Shown here piece after piece: positions 1 to 13,528 of a stretch of 64,000 nt of DNA. The stretch is from contig NC_046681.1 in assembly GCF_009870125.1 (NCBI RefSeq), positions 21,527,001 through 21,591,000 on the forward strand, given 5' to 3'. A model generated the notes under the pieces. That model saw only the letters and a program-made list of their open reading frames with translations, ran no database searches and had not been told where the DNA came from. This DNA comes from Drosophila pseudoobscura. Lineage: Eukaryota; Arthropoda; Insecta; Diptera; Drosophilidae. A program made the translations under genes and the position numbers. The number at the start of each line of letters is the position of its first letter. Positions within the stretch are counted from its first letter, which is position 1.

Positions 1-2517
1 ACACTCTTATACATCCCGTAAAATCATTCCATTCCCGGTTGTAAGCCAATCTTTCACCCACTAAACTAAATCCCTTCATTGCTCTTTTCGATCAAAAGCC
101 ATTCATCCTCGACTGACTTTCAGGCTTCCTTAACCAAATGAATCTTATCTTTGAAGTATGTATCTTTTTTGTTTGTTTTTGCCTCTGTTTTAATGCACTG
201 TTTCTTCCGTGTCTCTCCCCCTCTGCAACATTCTGTTACAGGCAATTCATTTCCATTGTAGCATGTCCACTGTTTGTCTGCTCGCTCAGAGCTTATGAAT
301 GAACATTTTTTTTGTTTTGTTTTTGGTGGTGGTCTTGCCGATCGTTTGCATCAAAAGTGCCGTTCTTGGCCATGTCTTGAGTTGCCATCAAACAACGCCC
401 GGGGTCTGGTCGTCCATCATCGTTGCCGGGACTTGGGTGCCCGCCGCCCACGCCCATGCCCAGGCCCAGGCCCTGCCCTGCCCTGCTCCGACTGGCACTG
501 GAGTCGACTGTTGCTCTTGGTGGTGCCTCGCTTCATTGAAGCGTGCCAATTTTCAATGAAATGTTTTCGGCATCTTGTGTTGTGTTTTGCCCTATTTTGA
601 ACTGAGTTTTGGAGTTGTATACCCTGGCACGATTAATGTAAAAAGCCTATGATGTACTCAAGCCCCACTGGACACATTGCACATGGAAGAACCATTTTCG
701 ATATGGTTACATCTGGGTATTCCACAAAGATCACTTTGTTTTTCATTCCAAATCGAGATAAAAGTGTGATATTCTCATTTTTCAGGAGTTGGAGCTTCCC
801 TTCAATCGATAAGATTTATGGGCATATAATCACTGGGTATCTTTTAGTCGGAATATAATCTCTGGTGTTCTTTATGGTTTTGGCTTTTGTTACTTTGTTT
901 GATTTCCTTAATTTGTTGCATGTTCACGAGGGGCACATTTCATGTCATTTGCTTGCACCCGCGTTATCTTTCTCTTTCCCTTTCCCTTTCACCTTGGTCT
1001 TGGTCTTTCTGCTTTCATTTTGGCTTTCTGACAGCCAAAGTTAACAAACATTAATTACAATTTATAATTTAATGATACGGCTTTGGGCTTTGGGCTTTGC
1101 TCTTATCAAAAATGTGAACTTGACCGCCTTCAAGGTGAATGCACAAATAATACTTTTTTAATGCTAAAAGTAATTTTCACGCCAGAAAAATGCCGGCAGT
1201 CGTTTCCGGTTGTACTTGCAAAAGAAACCCGCTTAAGTTGTAATTTAATGCCAATGGAGTTCATTGTTTTATTTGTGATGAACAGGGAAATGCAATGGCA
1301 ATGATTTGCATGGTTAATCCCCACAGTTAATGATACTTTCCTCCAAGTGAATCGTGATTGATTTTGGGTGTACTCATTCGAGTTGTATCCTGGAACTATT
1401 CCCAATAATTTAGTGATTTTTCTGAATAGAATAGCGGATGTACCCTGAAACTATTTGCCAATTCGCAATGAACAAATAGTTGTATGTTTATACATATGTA
1501 GAATATATTTAGCTATTCTCTTAATGTTGTTGCATATAATATATTGAATATATATTTAAATTCCACTAATTGCCTCTCGTGAAATATTATAGAATATTTA
1601 TTTGACTAGATTCCTGTTTTCGCAAGATAATACCAGTTTATTTGTTGCCTTCATGCGTGTTTATATGAAACATATATGGGTAAATCCATGTATATACTCT
1701 GTACTCTAATTTATTTATTAATTTTGCTTTGATAAGATCATTGCTAAATTCTGCTTCACATTCCGATTTCTTTGTTCATGAACGACACGTGAATCAATCA
1801 CATAAATGTACATACATACCTGGTGAGGAGATCCCTCACCTCATTGACAGGCGAACAATTATTTTGGCAACACTTGGCAATCAATTGTAACAATATTGTA
1901 ATTAACACAGCCGCATACGAGTCCACAGTCAACAGTGCGAGAGAACGACACTCAAACAATAAGATTAAGGTAACGCAAGAAATAGCAGCCTCTGAAGTCG
2001 AAACCGAAGATACCCTTTCAAATTTATTGGTTCTTTGCCAGCTTTGGGATATCATAAGATACGATTAGGCTCTAATTTTCAAGAACTTTGTTAAATTACC
2101 ATTTATAACGGTCTTTCCGATAGAATATAAATTATTTGAAGACCAAACTGTGATTAGATTGCAGTAAGATGTATCTCTATTATATACAAAAGTTTTGGGT
2201 ATATTTCATATTGCGTGTAGCTATAAATCGGGTGTGTGGGTAGATCTGATCGGGGAGATCTGAAAATAGGAGAATCAAATTAGCATAGAAACAGAAACTA
2301 AGAGACGTCTGTTAACCTACATATATGTAGTACCTAATAATAATCTATATAATTTATAAGGTCATGAACCTTTCATTCTGTACACTCCAAAGCTCTTATC
2401 GCAATCCCAATACCCTCTCTAAGAGTACAGCAAACAATGAGACCCCATGCTCAGGTTGATTTGCCTTTGTGTCGCTACCTCAACTGCCAGGGCTGCAGAA
2501 ACCCCCACAAATCTTAC

Positions 2518-2537
2518 AGACACACACACACACACAC
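2518..2537. repeat. CA dinucleotide microsatellite
   Basis: An uninterrupted run of about ten CA units is visible. It is a simple sequence repeat in intergenic DNA with no evident function. Confidence 0.85.
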
Positions 2538-4465
2538 GCGGATACAGATACGGATTGTACTGTAGCTAAGCTTTTCATATCTATTTGTCAATGTTTGTGT
2601 GGAGCTGCGGCAGAGACTTCGACTGCGACCGCGACTGATTAAGTGTTGAGGTGGTCTCGGGCTCGTGGGGCGCCTTCGTGCCTCCGAGTCTCAGTGATAA
2701 CTGCACTTTGGTGCCCAGCGGTCGCGCTTCGCGCTAATTTTTGAATTCGAATTTGAATCTTTTCAAAGTGTTAATTTTCTTTGTCGCACAAAGGAACCAT
2801 ACAAACATTTCTGTAAATATCTTAAGGTGATACATATATATATATCGGTGAAGTGAAGTGCTCAAGAACTCAACAAATTAAAGGTGATTAACATGTTTAA
2901 TAAAATAAAAGACAGACTGCACATAATCTAATAAAAACTAAAATTATACAAGTACCGAGTTGTGGAATCATTTAAAAAATCAGAAATATACAGCAAAGTT
3001 AGAGGCTATACTGGGGAAAAAAAGACTATATGTAGTTCATAGCTGATATAATTATATTTAAAAAACACGCTCATCTGTGCATCAAATTAACACAATTTAC
3101 TTAGTTGTTCTACATCACAAAAAAGGGTTTTACCAAGTACACATAAAAAGTGAATATTTGTAATTAAATAATTTTAATTTATTTATTGAAGCATTTTCTG
3201 TGATTGATTTAACTCGTTAAAAACCACTCGTAAAGTGTCGTAGATTGTGCAAATTGATAGAAATTATTATACATCTTTAATTGTTTGAACTCATTAAAAT
3301 GATATAATGGAAACTGTAACGAAACAATCATCAAACTATTGCCCAACCACGAGACCCCTTTCCGTTCACCTTTTTCATTCAAAACACCTTTACCGTTAAC
3401 CCGTTTTCGGCCAGTCTCGCCCATTGATCAAACGTTTTTTTAGCGCAGATCAGATCTATAAAATATCTTTGAATTACGAAATCTCTGACCACGTTCCCAC
3501 CACCTTGTAATAAAATAAATTTAATTTCAACAAATTTAACAATTAGCTGGCAAACATTAAACAAATTACATTAAACGCAATTATGTTTTAACGTGTACAC
3601 CGAAACCTTGGTAGAAATCCATAAAAAGAAAACCTACTCGCACATATATTTTCTTTACAATAGCAGTAAAAAAACAATCGTCAGCAATAGCAACTAATGG
3701 AAGCAACTGCAACAACAATTCAGCTATTAAATTATAACAGTAAATTGCATGATCGAAATACAATGCGAAATGCGATGACAAAATTTTACTTCCACATGCG
3801 ATTTATCAGCACGTCTCAATGACATCTGGGTGACGAGCAGCAGGTTTTTACTTATAGTCCAGTAGTAGTTGGCTTTATATATAGAGAGCGTAAAACATAG
3901 GCAAAAACAACAACAGAATCGTAAAGAATCGATTGAGCGTAGGCATAATCAATGAAAGAGTAAACGTATCTATAAAAACTCAATAGAATGAAGAAAAAGC
4001 AGTGAAAAAAGTTTACTCCAAGGAAGTTTATTTGACAGAAAAGTTGATACAAATTTAAATACTATGGGTACCTATGGATAGTTTTATTAGGAACTAATGC
4101 AGGTGCATATTACTTACATAAGCCTGTAAGAAACCACTTAACTGTTGATAAAGTTTCAAAGTCCACTCTTCAAAAAATATTAATTATTTTGAAAGCCTTA
4201 TCATCGTTCTTGCATTGTCTGTTTGCTCTTTCTCTATAAGAACTTTGAGAATAATTTCACGTTCATATATTTTAGATTTATTTACATCAAATGCGAGTAT
4301 GAGCTATTACGTTTCCAACTATTTCTAGCATTTCAAAGACATTTACTTTTATTGAGAAAGAATTTGTGACTGAAGCGATGGCCAGATTTTAGAACCGTTC
4401 TTCAGAGTCATTCACTCGCGTAATACACTGCAGTGCCTGAAGCCTAAAGCACTCTTTGCCTGGGG

Positions 4466-4472
4466 TATAAAA
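4466..4472 (+). promoter_or_regulatory. TATA box candidate
   Basis: TATAAAA in a GC-containing context (GGGGTATAAAAGCACGC) is a good match to an insect TATA box. A start site would fall near 4497. No coding exon begins directly downstream; the nearest is the transferase at 5559, so it could drive that gene with a long leader, a non-coding transcript, or nothing. Inference only. Confidence 0.3.
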
Positions 4473-5558
4473 GCACGCACAACTAGCGCCTAATATAAAT
4501 TCATTAAGAGCAAAAGTCAGAGGCCATAAGGCTAATCTAAGCTTATTTAAATCCCATTTTATTCAAGTTGCACGCAGAAAATACCGCAAGCACCAAGGAA
4601 TAAACAAATGACTCGAATGTTGACCCATTTCAGACGCTGATAAGAAAAGTGCAAGATTAGAAAAGTGTATACAAATAATAAACCAAAATCTTTGATAGCA
4701 CAATTACTCGAATGTCTAGCCAAACAGGCCAGAGTCTAGGCACCTTTATTATGGTGGTAAAAACCACACTAACATACATATATGAGGCGTAAACCGTATA
4801 AAGCTATGGCTGTCTAATATTAATTGTTAATTACAAAATGATGAAATTAACTTGCTGCATTTCAAACAGATCGAAAGCCAAAGGTGTGTTCGTTTCATAC
4901 TTGGAATTCAATCTGGATTAAGACCAGATCAGTGATAAAACATCTGTGAAAGAATGAGCCAGTATTCAAATGATGTAAGAAAATCTGAGTGGGTGATATA
5001 TGTATGAATGGAATTCAGGTTGCTGAATAATAACTTTATGACATTTTGTGTCAAATGTCTTTCAAAAGTTGTTCTTTTGTTTGAAAAAAGAATGTACATA
5101 AATATTTTTAAATCAAATTGAAATCATTTATTAAAAGAACAAGTGTACAAACCAGAACCATTAACACAGGTGCGATGTTGGAATTATTATAATTATAATG
5201 TAAAGAATTATAAATTCAATATTAGCTAAGGGAAATATTCATAAAACATATGAAGTCATTTTTCACACTTTTGTAACAGTTTCCTTATATGTAGAGTTTT
5301 CCCTTTTCCATGCATTGCAAACCCTCATTTGCCTAACTCAAAGTAACATTCAACTAACTGGCGTTATTAATTAGACTTTCATCTGGTAGAGTGGAAAAGG
5401 CAATCTGTTTAATGCAAATACTGAAATAATATACGGAACATAAAGCAAAGCCAAAGCCAAATCCAATTCCAATGCTAATGTGACGCAAATTACGCGACTT
5501 CTCAAGCCACTCCGTCTGACGTTTTAATTGTCGATGTTAATGTTAATTGTTGTCTATC

Positions 5559-5826
5559 ATGTTGATGCAGATGGAGACGCAGCTGCAGTGCAAATTCCTG
5601 ATGATTTTCTGTCTGCTCGGCCTGTCCGGCCTGGGGGAAACCTATAGGATACTGTTTATGGGACCCTTTCCGGCGCCCAGTCATTGGCTCTGGCTGGAGC
5701 ACTTTCAGCGGGATCTGCTACGACATGGACACCATGTGACGAGTGTTAACAATCATCCCACCAAGCAACCCCACGAGAATCTCACTGAGATCATTATTAG
5801 TCCATCCTTTGATATACCCAAGCATT
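5559..5826 (+). CDS. UGT exon 1
   Basis: Encodes the signal peptide and the first strand-helix of the acceptor-binding half. It ends after the first base of a Phe codon at a GTGAGT donor. The upstream reading frame has only TTG codons before ATG 5559. Confidence 0.85.
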
Positions 5827-7289
5827 GTGAGTACACTGTAGATGTCATACTCGTACCTTCAAAGATAGGAAATACTCAAAAAGAATCTGTGTTCTCCACT
5901 CAGTTCCTAAAAAGAACATCTTTAGCATGCAGTTTGCCAGTGATTTCCAGAATCTGCAGCTATGGTGGACCATTGGACTGATGACCACAGAGCATGCCTT
6001 CAAGGATGCGAATGTTCAAAAACTAATCCAGAGCAAAGACGATCACTATGATCTGGTGATCTTAGAGCAGTTCTTCCACGAGGCTTTCCTCATGTTCGGG
6101 AAGAAGTTCAACTGTCCGGTGGTCACAATCGGCACCATGGGCTATGCGGATAACATGGATCATTCCATGGGCATCCTGACGCCTTGGTCAGTGATACCAC
6201 ATCTCCTGCTATCGCATACGGATCAGATGACGTTCAGTCAGCGTGCCTATAATGCCTATATATCGCTGTACGATGCGGTGATGAGGCGGTGGTTCTATCT
6301 CCCCAAAATGCAGGAAATGGCCGAGAAGTATTTCAAGGCAGTGATCAATGGTGAGTCTCTAAAACACCCATTCGATATAGATATCTATTCTAATGTTTTG
6401 CTCATTCTGCCCTTCAGGTTCCCTTCCCCATGTGCATGATCTCGAGCGTAACATCTCTCTAATGCTGATCAACAGTCATCGCAGCGTGGATCTCCCTCGG
6501 CCAAGCATGCCTGGTCTCATAGACGTTGGAGGAGCGCACATTCAGCCTGCGAAGAAGTTGCCCGACGATCTGCAATCCTTTCTGGACAACGCCACCCATG
6601 GCGTGGTGTACTTCAGTTTGGGCTCCTACATGAAAAGCACGGATATGCCAGCAGATAAAACCGCTCTGATCCTTAAGGCCTTTGGACAGCTGAAGCAGCA
6701 AGTCATTTGGAAGTACGAGAACGATTCGGTTGGACAGCTTCCCGCGAATGTTATGATCAGGAAGTGGATGCCGCAGAATGATATTCTGGCCCATCCGAAT
6801 GTTAAGCTCTTTATCACCCACGGAGGGATCTTTGGCACCCAGGAGGGCATCTATTGGGGCGTGCCGATGCTGTGCATTCCCCTCTATGGGGATCAGCACA
6901 GGAACACGATCAAATCAGTGCGGGAGGGCTATGCTCGATCCCTGGTCTTCTCCAAACTGACAGTCGATGACCTCGTGCGGAACGTCGAGACGCTCATATA
7001 CGAGCCGCAGTACAAGCGCAGTGCCCTGGAGGTCTCGGAGCGCTTCCGCGATAATCCCATACATCCGCTCGATGAGGCCACCTTCTGGATCGAGTACATT
7101 ATGCGACATCGGGGGGCCCGTCATCTGAAGTCCCACGGCGCCTTCCTACCCCTCTATCAGTATCTGCTGCTCGACATCATCGGCTGCCTGTTGCTCGGTG
7201 CTTTCCTAACCATCTGGCTGCCCTGGCGTATGCTCAAGAGAGCCCACAAATGGTCGCAAAAACTGAATGAAGAAAAAAAGCGTTTGTAG
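5559..7289 (+). CDS. UDP-glycosyltransferase (UGT), three exons
   Basis: Predicted ER-membrane enzyme that transfers a sugar from a UDP-sugar to small lipophilic molecules (detoxification, pigment or hormone conjugation). Exons are 5559-5826, 5904-6350 and 6418-7289; both introns (77 and 67 bp) have GT-AG ends and keep frame, giving 528 residues, the usual UGT length. A hydrophobic signal peptide occupies about residues 10-30. The UGT signature region lies at about 357-400 and includes ITHGG at 371-375 and the following GTQEG. A C-terminal membrane helix (about 487-508) is followed by a short cytosolic tail ending KKRL, a KKXX ER-retrieval signal. ATG 5559 is the first in-frame ATG; 5565 and 5571 are alternatives. 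From the neighbouring double peroxidase it is probably the CG10178-like member of the Ugt37 group; that name rests on remembered gene order, not an alignment. Confidence 0.93.
5904..6350 (+). CDS. UGT exon 2
   Basis: Begins after a CTCAG acceptor. The later AG at 5931-5932 was rejected because it breaks the frame. It carries the middle of the N-terminal acceptor domain and ends inside a Gly codon at a GTGAGT donor. Confidence 0.88.
6418..7289 (+). CDS. UGT exon 3, C-terminal half
   Basis: Carries the UDP-sugar-binding domain, the UGT signature, the membrane anchor and the dilysine tail; the stop is TAG at 7287-7289. Confidence 0.92.
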
Positions 7290-7348
7290 GAGATGAAAGC
7301 CATAAATGTTGCTGAATAGTTTCTAAGTGTTGTACAGTCACACGCGAG

Positions 7349-7354
7349 AATAAA
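7349..7354 (+). terminator. Poly(A) signal of the UGT gene
   Basis: AATAAA lies about 60 bases after the stop codon, a normal distance for a compact fly 3' UTR. Confidence 0.7.
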
Positions 7355-7554
7355 TTGTGATATATGTAAGATATTATTTAGACTATCGCTTATTCGTATT
7401 ATTATCGCGGTGGTCTGGTATGTGTGATTACAAAAGTTCTTAATGTTACGGCTTATTTCTGCTGATTTCCTGCTGCTGCTTGAGTCGCGTCCGTATGCTG
7501 CTGTTCTCTCTTTTTACTGCTTCGCTCGGTTCCTCTTCTTCTCTGTCCGCTGTT

Positions 7555-7735
7555 GATCTGCTGCTGTTACTACTGTTGTTGCTGCTGCTGTTACCACTGC
7601 TGTTGCTGCTGCTGGTGCTGCTGCTGGTGCTGCTGCTGTTACTACTGCTGTTACTACTGCAGTTGCTGCTGCTGTTACTACTGCTGTTGCTGCTCATCAG
7701 CTGTTCCTCTGCTGCTGTTATTACTGCTGTTGCTT
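7555..7735. repeat. Imperfect CTG/TTA trinucleotide tract
   Basis: CTG units interspersed with TTA, CTA and GTG run for about 180 bases. All plus-strand frames translate as homopolymer-like Leu or Cys runs, as expected of a microsatellite rather than a gene. Confidence 0.85.
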
Positions 7736-10009
7736 ATCCCCGCTGCCCCCTCAATAGGCCACCATCTGGCCCACTCCTTCCTACATATATTTGAAGATCA
7801 CAAATTAAAAATTTTTATGTAAAGTGTGTATGATCCAGTGAACCTCCTAGTAGCCGTCGCAACAAATGTAAAAGATCTTTGTGTTTCGTGGTAGTTTGTT
7901 GCCGGCAATAGTATGCAACAGTTTTCAAAAAGATGCGTTGTATTCCCATAAAAACCATTGCCTAGTTTTAAGAAGCAAATAATGTTCGGCTACAGTGTAA
8001 ATTTAAAGCATGATTTCAGGATTTGATAGGCTGCTATATAAACTGTGTTCGAGAAGTCGCGCAACATTTTGAAACATTTCCGCAACATTTAGTAAATCTG
8101 TATGGGACATTTTTAATTTGAGCCCTTTTTTATAAAAAATCAATTAAAAGGGAGTACTTTAAATAGAGATTCTTGAAGAAAATTTATTAATTTATCTGAT
8201 AAAATTATATGTTCAGTGCTGAGGGTTCCAGCTTTGTGGTTAGGTCTCTTCCCCTACACCTGATCAATCAACTTATTATCCCTCTATACGATTCATAATT
8301 TATGTGTCAATTAATTAAGCCGAAATGGGGAAATAGCTAAAATCAACAGCGTCGAAAAATGCCAATTGAGTCGCCTTTGTGCGGAGTGTTTTGCTTGTTC
8401 CCCGCTCAATCAACAATCACGAAGTGTTCTTGAGCCATCTCCGTCTCCATCTTCTTCTCATATAACACCCACACAAAGCACGTTCTTTTCTTGTCTGGCT
8501 TAAAAGAAAACAGAACTGAAATTATGCAATTGCTTGAAGTGGAATTGTAGAACAAAGAAACCGAAACCGAACTTAGAATACCAGCTAAAAGCATTACTCT
8601 TTCCTTTTAAGCCAACAACTTGATTTCAGAAAGAATTCCACAGATATCTAAGTTTTTCTCCATTCCCCAAAGTTCCTGTTTCAGCATTCTTTTTCCCCCT
8701 TCAAGCAACAACTTAAGCGCCACGTCTAAGACTTTGGCATTAAATAATCGACTCAAACTGGTCGACTAGTCAATGGCTTTATAGGTCTTCTTTTACCGGG
8801 CTCGACATTTACATATGTATATTGTGGTGGTATCTTTTATGTCATCTAAAAGTATATTATTGTCTCCAATACTTTCACTGCCTGGGCATCACCTTGTGGA
8901 GGGTTCAAGTGCGAATATTTGTTGTTGTAGCACCAACCGGTTGAACCGAGGGCGCGGGCAGAGAGGGGGAGGGACAGACCCGTGGGGCAGGCATCTTCAA
9001 TTGTTGTTTGCCGTTGCCGTTTGTCTTGTGTTTGCCGATTATAAATTGTAAAATTTTAATTTTAATTGAACATATATTACCGATACACCCCTTCCCCGCC
9101 GTCTCGCTGGGCCATTGAAATGTGTTTGAAATAATATCCAATGCACAATATACATATATTTATCCAACACTTGAGCGACTTTTCGGAGGCAGCTTTTCGA
9201 CTAACGGAGCTGTTACTGTATTTTTGTTTTTTGTGGGTCTTTGTACATATATATGGTTTTCAAATATTATTTAAACGATATTTTATTTATATTTGCCCGA
9301 GTCTGTCTGTTTTTACGTAATGCCTCAAACCGGACCTCGATATGTGGCAGATCTTGACGCCATTTGAAGAGCACTAAAAGTTCGATATTTAGTGCCAGGC
9401 ACACGAAATTCTCGAGGCTGAAGATTGGCCATTGACCATTGGCCATTGGAAGCCGCTCTATGATATGGAGAGGCTCTTGTGATTAAGAAACCCCTTCAAA
9501 TTCCAACAACACAAAAATCCCACATAAGAGAACCGGCTTCTTCTGAAAATTCCCCCTAATTTGAATACGACAATTTGCAGCTGACTGACTAAGGATTTGG
9601 TGTGGGGGTCACATGCATATTGCCGTATATATGGTACCGCGTACCGCGAGGTTTGCTTTGGGCATCCGTGTTGACAATTAGCAAGTGTTTGGCCCAAGAC
9701 CGAGAGTAATATAAGGTTTATATGCGACTCCATTGCATTTATTAATTATTATTTACGAAAACACGTCGCCATTCGCCGCCATTCGACTTCAGATCACATG
9801 AGTCTAACCAAAATCCAGCGACATCAGCAGCAGCAGAAGCAACCAACAAACAAACAAGAAAGGAAAGGGATCCGAAGGTGCAGATACCCTTAGAGATTGG
9901 AAGTTTCTATGTGAGATGATAGAGAAGCTACAGTGATGGAAGATGTATGATATTCTGTCGGTTTTTTAACTATTTAAAAACAATAAGAACCAATAAAGTT
10001 CCTTCTTGG

Positions 10010-10262
10010 AATATATACAGACTTTGCATTCGATTTCCGCCAACGAATCGAGTGCTATGCTCTTGAAAGATCGACCACAAACAGATCATTGGATCTGAAG
10101 GAAGTGCTTAAGCTTCGTTCTAACCCGATCCTTTCTATGAATGCTTTGATACCTTCTGCTAAATAGAACCTAAAACCATGTGCAAAGTTCCTTCCTGCTC
10201 TGCCTGCTAAACTTCTAACCAAAATTATAATACCCCCCTATAGCTTGTAAGGGTATACAAAA
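10010..10262 (-). mobile_element. Possible DINE-1/INE-1-like relic
   Basis: On the minus strand the segment opens with TATACCCTTACAAG and soon gives GTATTATAATTTTGG followed by TTAGAAGTTT, a pattern I associate with DINE-1 (Helitron-related) copies scattered through Drosophila genomes. It is diverged and has no coding capacity. The assignment is from memory of the family pattern and the outer ends are approximate. Confidence 0.4.
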
Positions 10263-10530
10263 ACTAAGCAAACAACTTTTTGGATGTTTTCTTCAGTTAG
10301 AGCTTTGTCCGGGGCTTGGTTCCTGTTACTACCGTCGTCGTCGCAGCAGCAGTGGCAGAGCAGAGGGTAAACCACATAGACAAACAGCCGCAAAGAAAAA
10401 AAAAAACAAGAAACGAAACGGAGCCAAGCTGAAGATTAGCATTAAGCACGTGATGCCATCTTGTGATGCTAGTTTTTGGTATTTCGTTTTTTGAGAAACA
10501 TCTCGGAAGATACACAGATACGTGCATAAT

Positions 10531-10553
10531 GTTTGTGTGTGTGTGTGTGTGTG
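10531..10553. repeat. GT dinucleotide microsatellite
   Basis: An uninterrupted GT run in intergenic DNA; a simple repeat with no evident role. Confidence 0.8.
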
Positions 10554-13490
10554 CTGTAATTAAGCGAGCGGCAGCTGAAATGGTCGTTTAAATGTAATTT
10601 CAGCTCAGTTTTTGTATGTTTTGGTCAACAGAGGTGACAAATTAAGGCCCCTCCATCGCAAGGTCATGTGAGGGGCGTCCATTAGCCATGAAGACACACA
10701 CACACACAAGCACACAGCAACAGTAACTGAAACGACACCGGCTTCAGGTGTGTAAATGTTTTGGCATTTACATACATTTGTGCGCGTGCACTCCTCCTCT
10801 CCTCGGGTGCCTTGATTGATTGGAAAGTTAAGGTTGTCGTCTATCATCATCATCATTGAAATGAGGAAAACATAATGTCAGCTAATGTGAGATTATGCAA
10901 ATCAAAATGCGCATCTATCGAGCACCAGCCACAGCTCCAGCTCCAGCTCTTGATAAATACATTGACCTGCATGCCTGCCTCCGAGCCTCCAAGCCTCCGG
11001 GGGCTACAGCAAAATCAACACAACATTTTTCGTTTTTCGATGTTTAATGATGAAATTATACCGAAAAAAAACTGAAAACAAAAGGCTGTCGGGTCTTGAC
11101 AGAATGCACTTTCTACGGGGTAAAAGGGATATGGTATGAGATGAGGGAGTAGGTTTTTGGAGATGGCTTTTCTTTTGTTAGGAATTAGGGCTTATGACTA
11201 ATTTCATGCTACAATTTTCCACAGTAAAGAAGTTGGCTTTCCCACTAAATCTTCCTGAGGAAATCTTGTTGATTGTTTCCTCTACAAAACTTGGGGGATT
11301 GCCATTCAGATTATTTCATATTTATGTACCCTAGAAATTTGTTCAGAATTGATTATGTGATGACTCATTTCAAACGAATTGAAGGCGCTAATCAGCCTTC
11401 GAATGTTTATGAAATATCAATAATGCTGAGGTGCCATTTTTTTCTATAGAAGAAGTGCCTCTATAAATGACATATATAACCCCTCAAAACCTGCAATATC
11501 ACTTGACAAATTTCACTCTCAAAATATTGCTGTAAGTTCGCGTGAAGGTCTAAATATTTTTGGCTGATTTCGATTAGCAATTCCAGTGTCTGATGAATTC
11601 GTACGAGTATGGAGTATGGAGAGGGGGGGTTGATGGTTTTGAGCCTCTTTTTGATGACATTTAGCCATCCAATTTATGGCCAACAGACATGCGCCACCTG
11701 TCGTCCCTGTTTGCTTGGCATTTTAGCGCCTCGACACTAATCGAAATGTTTGGCCAGATAATTAACTTGGCCGACAAGAGATGTACCCAAGAGATGGGTC
11801 TGGTCTGGGTCTGGTCGTGGCGGGGGATGCCCTCTCGCTGATAAGTTGCATTCGATTTCTAATTTGCTTTTTTCATAGATGATACTTGAATACTTGAATG
11901 GATTGCCCAATGGGGGAGAGACCTTTGCAGCTGGAATTGGAATAGAGACTGGGATGGGGTCTGGGACTGGGCTGTGGGACTGGGCTCTGCTCTGAGTATG
12001 GGTAATGGGGTTTTGGGCGCTTACATCACAGCAGGAGGCAGACCCGACAGCAAGATGGAGTCTCGTCTCGAGACTCGTCTCACAATGAGATGAAACTTGT
12101 TTCCTCTCGACTCTTTGCCAGCAATAAATATTTGACTCCCCACTCGCGGTCTTTTTTTTGTGGAATCTCTGTATTTTATTTGCAAATTACAAAAATAATA
12201 AGAGAGACACAAAGCGCGTGACTCCTTTCACAAGATGCTTTTGATCTTTTGGAAATCAAAAGTGCAGACAAAAGGTGTTAAAAAAAAGAGGTAACAAAAC
12301 CAGCGATGGTGTGTGTGTGTGTGGGTATGTGTGGGCCAAGTAAAATTGGCCAAAAATTGCCTCTGACCGCAAAGCGAAACAAAAGCATGAGTTTTGGCCT
12401 GATTTCTTGTCTGGTCTGTGGACGGTGGATCTGTATCAATGTCCATGGGGTCCCATGCTGTGTAGCGCAGTGTATGCCAGTCGCATCATCTTTTACTTTC
12501 TCCCCTTTGAAAAGAGACACAGAGAGAATCACAGAGAGAGAGAGGGAGAGACAGAGACGCTTTGGTGTTTGCCCAGAGAGAGAGAGAGAGAACCGGCAGA
12601 GAGCCGGCAAGCTTCGACATGTCTCTACCGGTTTGCTGGGCCGACGACGCGACGCGACGCGACGCTTCAGCCGAAGCTCTCTTTCCGTCGGTGGGGGCTT
12701 ACAGCAGATCCGTTTTGGCGTTTCTGTGCTTTGCCTTTTAAGCCCGGCCACCGGGACTGGCAGCTTTCAGATACGTTTTTGCTTCTGCCACAGTCAGAGT
12801 CAGAGTCAGAGTCTGGGTCTAAGACAGAGTCTGAGCATCTGAGACTGTCTTGGTTTCATTTTCGTTTTCAATTCGGTTTCAGTTTCGGTTTCGCTGTCGT
12901 TGTCGTTTTCGTTTTCAGTTTCGAGCTCCGTCTGTCAGTTCGTTGGCGCGTTCGCTCGTATCGAGACGTGTGCACCCCAGACGTGTTATACCCCAGATTG
13001 GTCGCTTGGTCGCTTCGTCGCTTCGTTTTTGGCCAAAATAGGCTCGTCGCTTTGCTATTCGGGTCAATGCTGTGCTCTGCATTGCCAACGTTATGCTAAT
13101 TACCGAAAGGATACAAATCATAGCATACATCATCGGTTACAATCTCTTTGGCAAGACGACTCCGACTTCGATTCCGTCCGACCACCTCCGTTGGTAAATT
13201 CTTCGCCGAGTGCTTTCAAAAACCACACGATCGCGATCACGAAATTCAACTGAAATTCACCTTCGAAGAATATCCAATCCCAAAATTAGAAATATTTATT
13301 TAAAAAATATCAATCAACAAATTTGCAAAACGTGCCAAATATAATTTAAATCTATTTATTTTGTTTAACAAAGAGCTAATAAGTCTAACTATATAAATTA
13401 TTAAGTCGTTTAATTTAAACCAATCCCCAACCATCCCATAAAACAAACACACAAAAGAGTGTTGCCAAGGGAGCAACCGACTGCTTCGAA

Positions 13491-13528
13491 ATGACTAAGC
13501 AACAAATGCTTTTTAGTTTAATTTTATG
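13491..13528 (+). CDS. Peroxidase exon 1 (start and signal peptide)
   Basis: ATG followed by MTKQQMLFSLIL, then a GTGAGT donor in phase 2. Joining TG to the G at 24238 gives Trp and continues a hydrophobic signal peptide. No better start is visible just upstream of 24238, where the frame has only a start inside the acceptor sequence. Confidence 0.78.

Larger units (their letters stand above)
1..5558. other. Intergenic region, no gene supported
   Basis: All open frames here are short, overlap on both strands and lack coding character. The stretch is AT-rich with a CA microsatellite near 2518-2537. A GC-richer segment at about 2580-2830 resembles a fly 5' leader or promoter (an Inr-like TCAGT near 2692), but no exon can be followed from it. 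A TATA box at 4466 is listed separately. It may hold the upstream regulatory DNA of the transferase gene. Confidence 0.6.
7290..13490. other. Intergenic region between UGT and peroxidase
   Basis: No gene is supported. It holds the UGT 3' end, a CTG-rich tract (7555-7735), a possible transposon relic (10010-10262), GT/CA microsatellites near 10531 and 10696, and a GA- and CGACG-rich stretch at 12530-12670. The last several hundred bases before 13491, including the repeated GTCAGA motif near 12795, probably include the promoter and 5' UTR of the peroxidase gene, but the start site cannot be fixed. Confidence 0.6.

Noticed and set aside
5904..5932. Alternative UGT acceptor at 5931-5932
   Set aside because: Joining exon 1 there gives a stop codon almost at once; the acceptor at 5902-5903 keeps frame and conserved residues.
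7446..7822. Leu-rich, Cys-rich and Ser-rich frames
   Set aside because: These are translations of a CTG-type microsatellite in different frames.
12278..13253. Overlapping frames of 60-230 codons before the peroxidase gene
   Set aside because: They overlap on both strands over GA- and GTCAGA-rich repeats and lack splice continuity; the region is better read as promoter and 5' UTR.
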